DNA from: Candidatus Babeliales bacterium
GTDB lineage: Bacteria; Babelota; Babeliae; Babelales; CAZZPM01
Length of the DNA: 5,576 bases
Assembly (NCBI GenBank): GCA_016763165.1
Contig: JAESUJ010000110.1
Location: forward strand, 1-5,576
Direction of reading: 5' to 3'
A program made the translations under genes and the position numbers. Under the pieces are notes generated by a model, which saw only the letters and a list, made by a program, of their open reading frames with translations, had not been told where the DNA came from and searched no databases. Positions 1-5,526 of the stretch are shown piece after piece. Each line of letters starts with the position of its first letter. Position 1 is the first letter of the stretch.

Positions 1-739
1 GAACACGAGAGGCACCAACACCAACAAAAACCTCAACGAAATCAGATCCGCTTGTACTGAAAAACGGACATGATGCTTCACCAGCAACTGCTTTTGCAAG
101 CATTGTCTTTCCATTACCAGGCTCACCACTCAGCAAAATTCCTCGTGGAATTTTTGCACCGAGTCGTTCATATTTTGCTGGATTTTTCAGAAAATCGATA
201 ACATCTTGCAATTCTTCTTTCGCCTCAACGACACCAGCAACATCTTTAAACGTTGTTGTAATTGTATTTGGAGAGAAAAACTTTGCATGACTTTTGCCAA
301 CATTAAAAATTTTACCCATCGGGCCACCGCCGCCACCTTGGTTCTGTTTGAAATAAAAAACAGCCCAGATACCTAATGCAAAAAGCATGATGAAAAATAT
401 ATAATTTCCCCAGATTCCATTATCTTGTGGTACTACTTTGATGCTCACCTTCTGATCATGCATACGATCCCAAAGCTGTGTCGATGGCATGATCATAGTT
501 TCAAAACGACGACCATCCTTCAATGTTCCATAAACCTGATTTTCATAAATATGAACCGATTGAATAGTTCCTTCATCCAAATAGTTCAACATTGTTGAAT
601 ACAAAATTGGTTCAACTTGAATTTCATCAGCGCTGTAACTAAAAAAGAGTGCACTCAAGCCGATACACGCAACTAAAGCTATCCAACCAATGTACGAATT
701 TTTTTTAGGATCAGTAGAAAACCGACGTCTATTTTTCAT
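1..739 (-). CDS. ftsH: ATP-dependent zinc metalloprotease FtsH, N-terminal part (cut at window edge)
   Basis: This is the first 246 codons of FtsH, the inner-membrane AAA+ protease that unfolds and degrades membrane and short-lived soluble proteins. The order of parts is typical: basic start (MKNRRRF), membrane helix 1 about residues 17-34, a short periplasmic domain about 36-108, membrane helix 2 about 111-131, a glycine-rich linker (QGGGGGPMG), then the AAA+ domain. That domain opens with TTTFKDVAGVVEAKEEL. The Walker A motif is GEPGNGKT at 205-212 and the pore loop is FVGVGASR at 238-245. Walker B, the second region of homology and the HEXXH zinc site must lie beyond the edge. Walker A differs from the usual GPPGTGKT but keeps the GxxxxGKT core. 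ATG 739 is chosen because it gives a complete basic-hydrophobic N-terminus and AAGGGA lies 11 bases upstream. The gene follows tolB in the same direction after a 148-base spacer. Identification is very secure; only the length is unknown. Confidence 0.97.
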   Translation of the reverse strand, partial: MKNRRRFSTDPKKNSYIGWIALVACIGLSALFFSYSADEIQVEPILYSTMLNYLDEGTIQSVHIYENQVYGTLKDGRRFETMIMPSTQLWDRMHDQKVSIKVVPQDNGIWGNYIFFIMLFALGIWAVFYFKQNQGGGGGPMGKIFNVGKSHAKFFSPNTITTTFKDVAGVVEAKEELQDVIDFLKNPAKYERLGAKIPRGILLSGEPGNGKTMLAKAVAGEASCPFFSTSGSDFVEVFVGVGASRV

Positions 740-750
740 AATTTTTTATA

Positions 751-756
751 TCCCTT
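751..756 (-). promoter_or_regulatory. ftsH ribosome binding site
   Basis: AAGGGA on the minus strand, 11 bases before ATG 739. The spacing is on the long side, but no other start codon or purine tract fits the FtsH N-terminus better. Confidence 0.5.
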
Positions 757-784
757 AAAAGTAGTAAGACTTGCTCTCCGTTGC

Positions 785-814
785 TTAAGCAAAATAAGAG
801 AGTTTTTTATGCAC
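785..814 (-). CDS. possible nine-codon leader peptide upstream of ftsH
   Basis: GTG 814 is preceded at four bases by AAGGAG, as good a ribosome site as any in the window, and opens a nine-codon frame reading MHKKLSYFA. Its TAA stop falls inside the palindrome TTGCTTAAGCAA. A ribosome finishing here would cover one arm of the surrounding hairpin, a layout seen in translated leader peptides. An ATG at 818 abuts the same site directly and would give only three codons. There is no run of one regulatory amino acid, so classical attenuation is not indicated. Chance occurrence is quite possible. Confidence 0.2.
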   Translation of the reverse strand: MHKKLSYFA

Positions 815-887
815 TCATCTCCTTATATCTTAACGTATAAACGATTTCTTGGCTATAAAAAAAATTCGTATAATCAATAAATCGCTT

Positions 888-2231
888 TTATGCTTGTGCA
901 TGCCACCATGCTTTGTCAATCCATGCTGGAAACCCTTTTCTACCAGAACCACGCGTAACCACATGAATTGCCTTTGATCGATGATTTAACAGAGCAATCT
1001 GTCTCTCTTGCTTGCCAACCGTATTAATAAATTCATACACAAACGCTACCAACAAGCCATTCGGATGCCAGACTGGATCTGTTTTATTACCTCGATCAGA
1101 TGTCAATTGAGTCTCTCGTGGATAATTTTTTCCATCAAAACCTTTTAAAGAGAGCGTGTACAGCTGGAAAATTCCATTTTTAGGCTTGGTATAGACCAGG
1201 CTGTCTGATTCAGGGCAGTAAGAAGGGCTTGCGCAATACCCACCCGCACCGGTCAAACGGACTGTTTTTTTTGTTTTATTGTATAAATAATATAATTGCG
1301 GCGATCGTGTTTCAAAATCAGAACAAAAAATAATATCTCCATTAGGCAAAAAAAGTGGTGATGAATTTGTTCCTCGATTTTTTGTTAACGCATGCGTAAC
1401 CATCTCACCTGAATCTATATCTTTTTCAGATATGAACAGCTCGGAATTCCCTTTTCCACCAGACATTACCATCAAGCTTTTATCACCTTCAGCATTGTAA
1501 ATCAACTGCATGTTCAGCCCTTTTCCTTTCACACAGAGCTGCTTTTTTCCATTGACGACATTAATTGATCGTAAAACATGACGCGCTTGCGCTGCTTTTG
1601 AATAAAACAGAAGCGGTTTTGTTTGATGCCAGGTCGGTGCAAAAACTAACTTTTCCCCTGTAACAACCGGCTTAGAGATAATCCCCAAAGGATCTCCAAT
1701 AAGTAGCTCACCCCCCTCACACCAAGCAAGAGTACTTTGAAAACAACTTTTTAAGCCAAGAGCTTGCTCTGAAATTTTGTCAGCGCATTTATGCACCCCA
1801 TCCGTGCGATCAACAGGATTTGCAGGAATATCAGTTTTAAAAATAACTTTTCCATCATGTGCTCGTGCAAAAACAACTTCAACATCAGGCAATTCAGAGA
1901 AAAAAAGAGAGCGCAACCATGTTTTTTGTTTCTTTTGGCTAACATGAATCAAAAAATCTGCACCTTCATCAAACAGCTGTTTGCAGGTCCGAACTGAAAA
2001 TGGATTTTCATCCTCTTTAATAGAAGTTTCAAAATAGTCGGTTAACAACAGATCTTTCGACAAAACTTGCGCAACAGAATCGGTTTCAACTGATACCCCT
2101 TTTGCAACTTGTATGGCACAGACCGTTCTTTTAACCTGATCTTTCTTACTAGCACAAATAAATGTTGTCTGGTCTGCCACCAATGACTGTGCGCTCAGTG
2201 CTATCATCAAACTTGTAATAATCAATATCAT
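888..2231 (-). CDS. tolB: Tol-Pal system beta-propeller protein TolB
   Basis: TolB is the periplasmic protein of the Tol-Pal machine. It binds Pal and the energised TolA and is needed for outer-membrane constriction and integrity. At 447 residues it is close to the usual 420-450. Residues 1-19 are a hydrophobic export signal, with cleavage likely near A19, though its start (MILIITSLMI) lacks the usual Lys or Arg. The N-terminal domain contains VAQVLSKDLLLTDYFE (53-68), matching the TolB pattern of an AxVIxxDLxxSxxFE stretch. From about 195 onwards come PD40/WD40-like propeller blades with repeated SP-x-(F/Y)-x-P-(N/S) and LVY or IIF strands: 289-305, 333-349 and 383-398 (KTDPVWHPNGLLVAFV). 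The N-domain is rich in cysteine (26, 38, 83, 149, 163, 171). The start follows GAGGAG at five bases and lies 14 bases after the tolA stop. The operon position after tolQ, tolR and tolA confirms the call. Confidence 0.93.
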   Translation of the reverse strand: MILIITSLMIALSAQSLVADQTTFICASKKDQVKRTVCAIQVAKGVSVETDSVAQVLSKDLLLTDYFETSIKEDENPFSVRTCKQLFDEGADFLIHVSQKKQKTWLRSLFFSELPDVEVVFARAHDGKVIFKTDIPANPVDRTDGVHKCADKISEQALGLKSCFQSTLAWCEGGELLIGDPLGIISKPVVTGEKLVFAPTWHQTKPLLFYSKAAQARHVLRSINVVNGKKQLCVKGKGLNMQLIYNAEGDKSLMVMSGGKGNSELFISEKDIDSGEMVTHALTKNRGTNSSPLFLPNGDIIFCSDFETRSPQLYYLYNKTKKTVRLTGAGGYCASPSYCPESDSLVYTKPKNGIFQLYTLSLKGFDGKNYPRETQLTSDRGNKTDPVWHPNGLLVAFVYEFINTVGKQERQIALLNHRSKAIHVVTRGSGRKGFPAWIDKAWWHAQA

Positions 2232-2236
2232 TTTCT

Positions 2237-2242
2237 CTCCTC
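2237..2242 (-). promoter_or_regulatory. tolB ribosome binding site
   Basis: GAGGAG on the minus strand, five bases before ATG 2231 and just after the tolA stop codon. It fixes the tolB start even though the resulting signal peptide lacks a basic end. Confidence 0.75.
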
Positions 2243-2245
2243 AGA

Positions 2246-2938
2246 CTACTTTCTAAAAAGTATTAAAAATCTTTTTCCCCAAAGTTCTTTTACAAAACTC
2301 ATTTTCTTCAATGATCGGACAACACTTGCATCATATGCCATAACTGAAGATGACTCAATGATGGAAAGCTGCTCCAAATATCCTCGTGGTGACAAGGTAC
2401 AGCAAGCCTTAACTTCCAAACCCTCCTGCTCACAAATTGGTGGGTGCCAATGCATCCCAATCTCTTTTTTTAAAGCTGATGAAACAGCTAAAAACTTTTC
2501 ACGGTTTTTCTGTTGCAGACGACGAAGCTGATTCCGCTCTTTTGCTGAAACCAGATCTTTTTCACTAAACTTTTGACCGACTGGATCAGCCTTTTTAATG
2601 ATTTTTTCATCTGAGTTCGTTTTATCAGTCGATGACTTAGAAACTTCTTGATTTACTGTTTTCTCTTTTTTGGATGAATCACCCTCTGAATTTTGAATTT
2701 CTTCTTTTTCTCTCTTCTGCACTATTGAAACTGTTTTTTTTACTGCAGACTTCTTAGTCATTTTTTTTGGAATTGAGGGAGGAATAACCGATGAAAAACA
2801 GACTTTCTGTTCAGTGACTTCTGGAAGATCAACAAGAAAAAGATGTTGGACCTGCTCACGATGCTGAATACTTGCTAAAAAAACAAATGATGCATGCAAA
2901 AAAAATGATCCTAAAAAACTAATAGCTACTATTCTCAT
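2246..2938 (-). CDS. tolA: TolA/TonB-like energy-transducing protein
   Basis: TolA links the TolQ-TolR motor in the inner membrane to TolB and Pal. Counting from ATG 2938 the protein has 230 residues, much shorter than the 421 of E. coli TolA. Residues 1-23 are a membrane anchor (MRIVAISFLGSFFLHASF) carrying Ser11-x3-His15, the anchor motif known from TonB and TolA that contacts the motor. A Pro-rich hinge and a charged Lys/Glu/Ser-rich rod follow (about 50-155), then a C-terminal domain (about 160-230). That domain opens with MHWHPP and has a TonB_C/TolA-III-like pattern (VKACCTLSPRGYLEQLSI). Cysteines in it (169, 179, 180) could form a disulfide, as TolA domain III does in E. coli. Earlier in-frame starts exist: ATG 2953 and TTG 2959, the latter giving 237 residues. 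I chose ATG 2938 because it begins directly at the anchor and has AGAGGG just ahead, but with only two bases of spacing. The gene overlaps tolR by 20 bases. TonB is the main alternative name; the operon favours TolA. Confidence 0.85.
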   Translation of the reverse strand: MRIVAISFLGSFFLHASFVFLASIQHREQVQHLFLVDLPEVTEQKVCFSSVIPPSIPKKMTKKSAVKKTVSIVQKREKEEIQNSEGDSSKKEKTVNQEVSKSSTDKTNSDEKIIKKADPVGQKFSEKDLVSAKERNQLRRLQQKNREKFLAVSSALKKEIGMHWHPPICEQEGLEVKACCTLSPRGYLEQLSIIESSSVMAYDASVVRSLKKMSFVKELWGKRFLILFRK

Positions 2939-3359
2939 CGCCCTCTGCTGCATTTGCAATTGCCCGTGTTGACATGCCGACCATCGAAACTCCTGCCATT
3001 TTCAGATCATCCAACAGTGTTACAACTGTTCCACATGAGACTATTTTGTCTGCATGAATGTAGACCGGCATTCCTGTCTGATCGCCTCGCAATGAAATGA
3101 TTTCGCTCACTAAATCCGCGCGATCAACTTCAAAACTATTAACAAAAAAACTTCCCTTCCTGTTAACCGTAATCACAATCTCTTGCTGTGCGCTCACTTC
3201 CATGCTCTTGCCCTCTGGAAGATCAATTTTTATTCCATTTCGAATTACCGGTGAAACAACCATCAAGATTACCACCAATGTTAATGCAACATCGATAAGC
3301 GGAGTTAAGACTATTTCAGGCATCACCAATGTTTGACGACTTTTTTTTCGCATACGCAT
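2919..3359 (-). CDS. tolR: Tol-Pal motor subunit TolR (ExbD/TolR family)
   Basis: TolR pairs with TolQ to form the proton channel that energises TolA. The 146 residues match the family (E. coli 142). A short basic cytoplasmic end (MRMRKKSR) is followed by one membrane helix, about residues 18-40 (TPLIDVALTLVVILMVVSP). It contains the essential proton-carrying aspartate at position 23, the same number as Asp23 of E. coli TolR. The periplasmic domain ends with the family pattern PVYIHADKIVSCGTVVTLLD (98-117), followed by DLKMAGV. ATG 3359 has AGGGAG seven bases upstream. A second ATG at 3353 would drop two residues. It starts 11 bases after the tolQ stop, and its 3' end overlaps tolA. ExbD is the paralogous alternative, but the neighbouring tolB decides for TolR. 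Confidence 0.94.
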   Translation of the reverse strand: MRMRKKSRQTLVMPEIVLTPLIDVALTLVVILMVVSPVIRNGIKIDLPEGKSMEVSAQQEIVITVNRKGSFFVNSFEVDRADLVSEIISLRGDQTGMPVYIHADKIVSCGTVVTLLDDLKMAGVSMVGMSTRAIANAAEGDENSSY

Positions 3360-3366
3360 TGAATAA

Positions 3367-3372
3367 CTCCCT
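3367..3372 (-). promoter_or_regulatory. tolR ribosome binding site
   Basis: AGGGAG on the minus strand, seven bases before ATG 3359. It overlaps the TAG stop of tolQ (TAGGGAG), so translation of the two motor subunits is likely coupled. Confidence 0.75.
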
Positions 3373-4042
3373 ACGATTTTTGTTCTTTTTTGATCAACAA
3401 AATAGTCAATTCCAAGACTTGTCTCAACTGCCAGTCAACTTTTTTAACTTGACGTGCAAAATAATGAAAAAATATCAGTGCAGGAATCGCGACCACCAGG
3501 CCAGCCATCGTCGTAAATAATGCTTCAGCAATTCCAGGAGCAACTACAGCAATGTCTGCCGATTTTTCATGACTGATGTTAATAAATGCATGAATCAATC
3601 CCCAAACAGTTCCAAAAAGTCCCATCAAGGGAGCAACAGCACCGCTCACACCCAAAACTGGAACGAACGTTTCAAGCTGTGAAATCAGTGCATCTGCTTC
3701 ATGATCACCCTTGGCAAGCAGTAAATCCATATCATACTCTTGCAATGAACTCACTTGAAGAAGCTTTTCCCGTTCATGAAGAACTTTTTTAACAACAGTC
3801 GCTTCATACGAATCAGAAACTTGAGCAGCTTTGGTTAAATCAGCAACTGTACGTGCCGACTTAATAGCTTCTACAGAGGTTGAAGAGCTTTTTTTAACAA
3901 AATATAAGAGAACAAATTGAGCACAAATCAGTGTGCCACACATAATTGATGCCAACAACAAGATTATCAGAACAACCTTTGTCGTCAGATCCGACTGCAT
4001 AACCAACTGCCAGGCTGGTGAACTAAAAAATAACAATGCCAT
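3371..4042 (-). CDS. tolQ: Tol-Pal motor subunit TolQ (MotA/TolQ/ExbB family)
   Basis: TolQ forms the pentameric inner-membrane stator that, with TolR, converts proton flow into movement of TolA. The 223 residues are close to E. coli TolQ (230). Three membrane helices can be seen: about 22-48, 126-150 and 168-195. Helix 2 carries APLMGLFGTVWGLIHAF (137-153) and helix 3 carries VAPGIAEALFTTMAGLVVAI (167-186); both are hallmark TolQ sequences. The two channel threonines fall at 145 and 178, the same numbers I recall for E. coli TolQ. A cytoplasmic Lys/Glu-rich region (about 50-120) lies between helices 1 and 2. ATG 4042 has AAGGAAG four bases upstream. It is the first gene of the operon, with a candidate promoter about 65 to 90 bases ahead. 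ExbB is the alternative, but tolB in the same operon argues against it. Confidence 0.95.
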   Translation of the reverse strand: MALLFFSSPAWQLVMQSDLTTKVVLIILLLASIMCGTLICAQFVLLYFVKKSSSTSVEAIKSARTVADLTKAAQVSDSYEATVVKKVLHEREKLLQVSSLQEYDMDLLLAKGDHEADALISQLETFVPVLGVSGAVAPLMGLFGTVWGLIHAFINISHEKSADIAVVAPGIAEALFTTMAGLVVAIPALIFFHYFARQVKKVDWQLRQVLELTILLIKKEQKS

Positions 4043-4046
4043 ACAA

Positions 4047-4053
4047 CTTCCTT
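4047..4053 (-). promoter_or_regulatory. tolQ ribosome binding site
   Basis: AAGGAAG on the minus strand, four bases before ATG 4042, supporting that start for the first gene of the tol operon. Confidence 0.7.
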
Positions 4054-4105
4054 TCTTTGATGGTTTCCCACCGACTGCAAAATAGAATTCTCAATCTTTG
4101 AGTAG

Positions 4106-4132
4106 TCTATACAGAATGAAGTTTTTTGTAAA
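4106..4132 (-). promoter_or_regulatory. candidate promoter of the tolQRAB operon
   Basis: On the minus strand TTTACA (4132-4127) is followed after 15 bases by TATAGA (4111-4106), resembling a sigma-70 -35/-10 pair with a slightly short spacer. Transcription would begin near 4098, leaving a leader of roughly 55 bases before tolQ. The small inverted repeat CTCAA-TCT-TTGAG (4090-4102) lies across the expected start point. Position suits the operon, but in AT-rich DNA such matches are common. Confidence 0.4.
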
Positions 4133-4420
4133 AATTTCTTTTCAAACCAGAAGTGATGAATCTTCTTCGGATTTCTTCTCTTGAATCTCTACGCTTTTTG
4201 CAAGATCTTGAGCCTTTTTCTTCTTCGCTAGATTCGTTTTTTTTACCAGATTCTTCTTTAACTTTATTGCAACCTTTATTTTCTTCAATTTTTTAGCCAG
4301 ATGTGTCTTCTTTTTCTTCGTTGGCTTTCTCATGAGATTTTGTACCTTTTTGTTCGTCAGATTTCTCTTCTGCTACTAGTTTTGCTTGGACTGCTCTATC
4401 AGCCGATTATTCAATTATTT
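4107..4420 (-). pseudogene. possible decayed Lys/Glu-rich gene
   Basis: No intact gene is convincing here. One minus-strand frame is open from 4406 to an in-frame TAA at 4295-4293 (VQAKLVAEEKSDEQKG then ANEEKEDTSG), and again from 4292 to a TAG at 4109-4107 (KIEENKGCNKVKEESGKK). It lacks a start codon, but its third codon positions are mostly A or T, as expected for this genome. A second frame has an ATG at 4333 and runs 63 codons to 4142. Its first two thirds are almost only Lys, Leu and Ala with many AAG and CTG codons, unlike the neighbours, while its end (AQDLAKSVEIQ, KSEEDSSLLV) looks more natural. The pattern suits a low-complexity gene that suffered a stop and a frameshift. Alternatives are a short histone-H1-like basic protein from 4333, or purine-rich noncoding DNA in which long open frames arise by chance. 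I do not recognise a family. Confidence 0.3.
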
Positions 4421-4510
4421 TTCAAATTCTTAAGAAGAGGATTCTTCATACAATCAGAATATCAGAAGGAGCAAAAACCACAAGAATCATATTTTTCAAA
4501 TTTGATACAA

Positions 4511-4546
4511 AAAAAGAGGCGCGATTTAAAAACCACGCCTCTTTTT
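4511..4546 (-). terminator. strong intrinsic terminator, symmetric
   Basis: A perfect 11-bp stem (AAAAAGAGGCG paired with CGCCTCTTTTT, arms 4511-4521 and 4536-4546) encloses a 14-base loop. On the minus strand the GAGGCG/CGCCTC core is followed by seven T. It lies about 50 bases past the stop codon of the membrane protein gene at 4596 and would end that transcript. The A and T flanks make it active-looking on the plus strand as well, though no plus-strand gene ends here. It separates that gene from the tol operon. Confidence 0.85.
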
Positions 4547-4595
4547 AACTTTTGCAAACAGATTTCAAATTAATGAAAGATGCTTACATATCTCT

Positions 4596-5498
4596 TTACT
4601 CAGCTGAGTCATCATCTGAAAAATCTTCTTCGAATTCTTCAAATTCAGATTCTGCATCAAGTTCTTTTTTTTGAGCTGATGCAAATAATCCAACAAATGA
4701 ATCTTTCCAGCTAGTTGCACAATTACCAAGTGCAGTCACTTCATTACCAAGCGTAAGAAGAACAACATTTTTCTTTTTCAACTCTTTGTCGTTACGTTGT
4801 TGTTTGCGAGCTTCTGAGTAGTCATTACTGAAACGCTTAATATAACAAACAAGCATAACTGCACCAACAAGAGTGCCACCAATTAATTGATTGTTGCTAT
4901 AACCATCGCTTTTTAATGAAGATGTATTACTTTTCCATATAACGCCATTCGATGTCATTATTGGTTCTTGAATAGTTTTATTTTGTGCATAAAAAGTGGC
5001 GCTAAATAATTTGAAAGAAGCTTCATCAGAAATTTGTTCGTCAAGTACCTGTAATATAGTATTTTTATCAGCTAATTCAGAATCAACAATTTGTTTTCTC
5101 AATATTGCTTTTGCAATATAAGTATCAATTATCTTGATGAAGCAACTTGATTCATCTGGATTTTCACTATTAACTGAAGCAACAAGATGGTCACGATCTT
5201 CATCACTCATCAGTAATCGTGCTTTTTCAAGCTTTGCAACTGCATGCTCTGAATATGGAGACTTGGTTGCTGAAATCACTGGTTTTTTTAACTCTTGATG
5301 GTCTTGATACAAGTTGTCCATGTAGGCAACTAGTCCTTGATTACCTTGAGTTATTACTTGTGTCCATTCTGGCCCATGTTCTAAATTCAAGTCTGTGATT
5401 TGTTTCATTAGCAAACATCGTTTAATACTGAAATCCGTTTGTTCTATTTTGCCTTGATTTATCCAGTTTAAGATTTTTATAAAATGATTTGGATCCAT
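4596..5498 (-). CDS. unrecognised protein with one membrane helix and acidic tail; probably a C-terminal fragment
   Basis: I do not recognise this 300-residue protein. Residues 1-200 are mixed and mostly helical in character, with no signal peptide and few charges in long runs. One membrane helix is predicted at about 205-220 (LIGGTLVGAVMLVCYI). A basic stretch follows (KRF, then RKQQRNDKELKKK at 231-243), which by the positive-inside rule would face the cytoplasm. The last 25 residues are strongly acidic (EFEEFEEDFSDDDSAE). ATG 5498 has no Shine-Dalgarno-like sequence ahead, unlike the tol genes. The same frame stays open for 16 further codons with coding-like content (TQEAKEKLNQAEPF) before a TAG at 5549-5547. 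The true protein therefore probably starts further upstream and is interrupted by a frameshift. A terminator closes the gene about 50 bases downstream. Coding status is well supported; function is unknown. Confidence 0.75.
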   Translation of the reverse strand: MDPNHFIKILNWINQGKIEQTDFSIKRCLLMKQITDLNLEHGPEWTQVITQGNQGLVAYMDNLYQDHQELKKPVISATKSPYSEHAVAKLEKARLLMSDEDRDHLVASVNSENPDESSCFIKIIDTYIAKAILRKQIVDSELADKNTILQVLDEQISDEASFKLFSATFYAQNKTIQEPIMTSNGVIWKSNTSSLKSDGYSNNQLIGGTLVGAVMLVCYIKRFSNDYSEARKQQRNDKELKKKNVVLLTLGNEVTALGNCATSWKDSFVGLFASAQKKELDAESEFEEFEEDFSDDDSAE

Positions 5499-5526
5499 AA
5501 ATGGTTCTGCTTGATTAAGTTTTTCT

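Larger units (their letters stand above)
740..887 (-). promoter_or_regulatory. tolB-ftsH spacer, probable ftsH leader region
   Basis: This AT-rich spacer probably holds the 5' leader of ftsH. In transcription order it contains AT-rich promoter-like stretches (TATACG, TAAGAT, TATAAG between about 820 and 845), none with a convincing -35 partner. Then comes a good Shine-Dalgarno-like AAGGAG at 824-819. It is followed after four bases by GTG 814, which opens a nine-codon frame (MHKKLSYFA, stop at 787-785). Next is the perfect palindrome TTGCTTAAGCAA (781-792), flanked by CTCTC and GAGAG arms (774-778 and 798-802). No terminator on the minus strand is evident after tolB, so read-through from the tol operon into ftsH is possible. 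On the plus strand the same hairpin is followed by six T, but no plus-strand gene needs it. Confidence 0.35.

Noticed and set aside
774..808. Plus-strand hairpin with CTCTC/GAGAG arms followed by six T, resembling a terminator
   Set aside because: The stem is short and interrupted by unpaired bases, and there is no plus-strand gene for it to end. On the minus strand no T-run follows, so it is not a terminator for tolB.
842..884. Six-base inverted repeat CGATTT/AAATCG after tolB
   Set aside because: Arms are short and AT-rich with a 31-base loop; not a credible terminator or operator.
1751..1997. Short open frames on both strands (1751-1945 minus, 1791-1997 plus)
   Set aside because: Both are alternative frames inside tolB, without ribosome sites or family features.
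3097..3336. Plus-strand open frame of 79 codons
   Set aside because: Lies wholly within tolR, antisense to a strongly conserved sequence; Ser/Thr/Ile-rich with no recognisable features.
3329..3520. Plus-strand open frame of 63 codons
   Set aside because: Antisense to the tolQ 3' end and tolR 5' end, both certain genes; no independent support.
3586..3792. Plus-strand open frame of 68 codons, His/Gln-rich
   Set aside because: Antisense shadow of tolQ.
3371..4042. Calling the motor pair ExbB/ExbD rather than TolQ/TolR
   Set aside because: The tolB gene in the same operon and the TolQ-type motifs in membrane helices 2 and 3 fit the Tol system better.
4301..4573. Plus-strand open frame of 90 codons with a hydrophobic Leu/Phe-rich start
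   Set aside because: It is the complement of the purine-rich Lys/Glu stretch, which automatically reads as Leu/Phe, and it runs straight through the terminator hairpin. No ribosome site or family resemblance.
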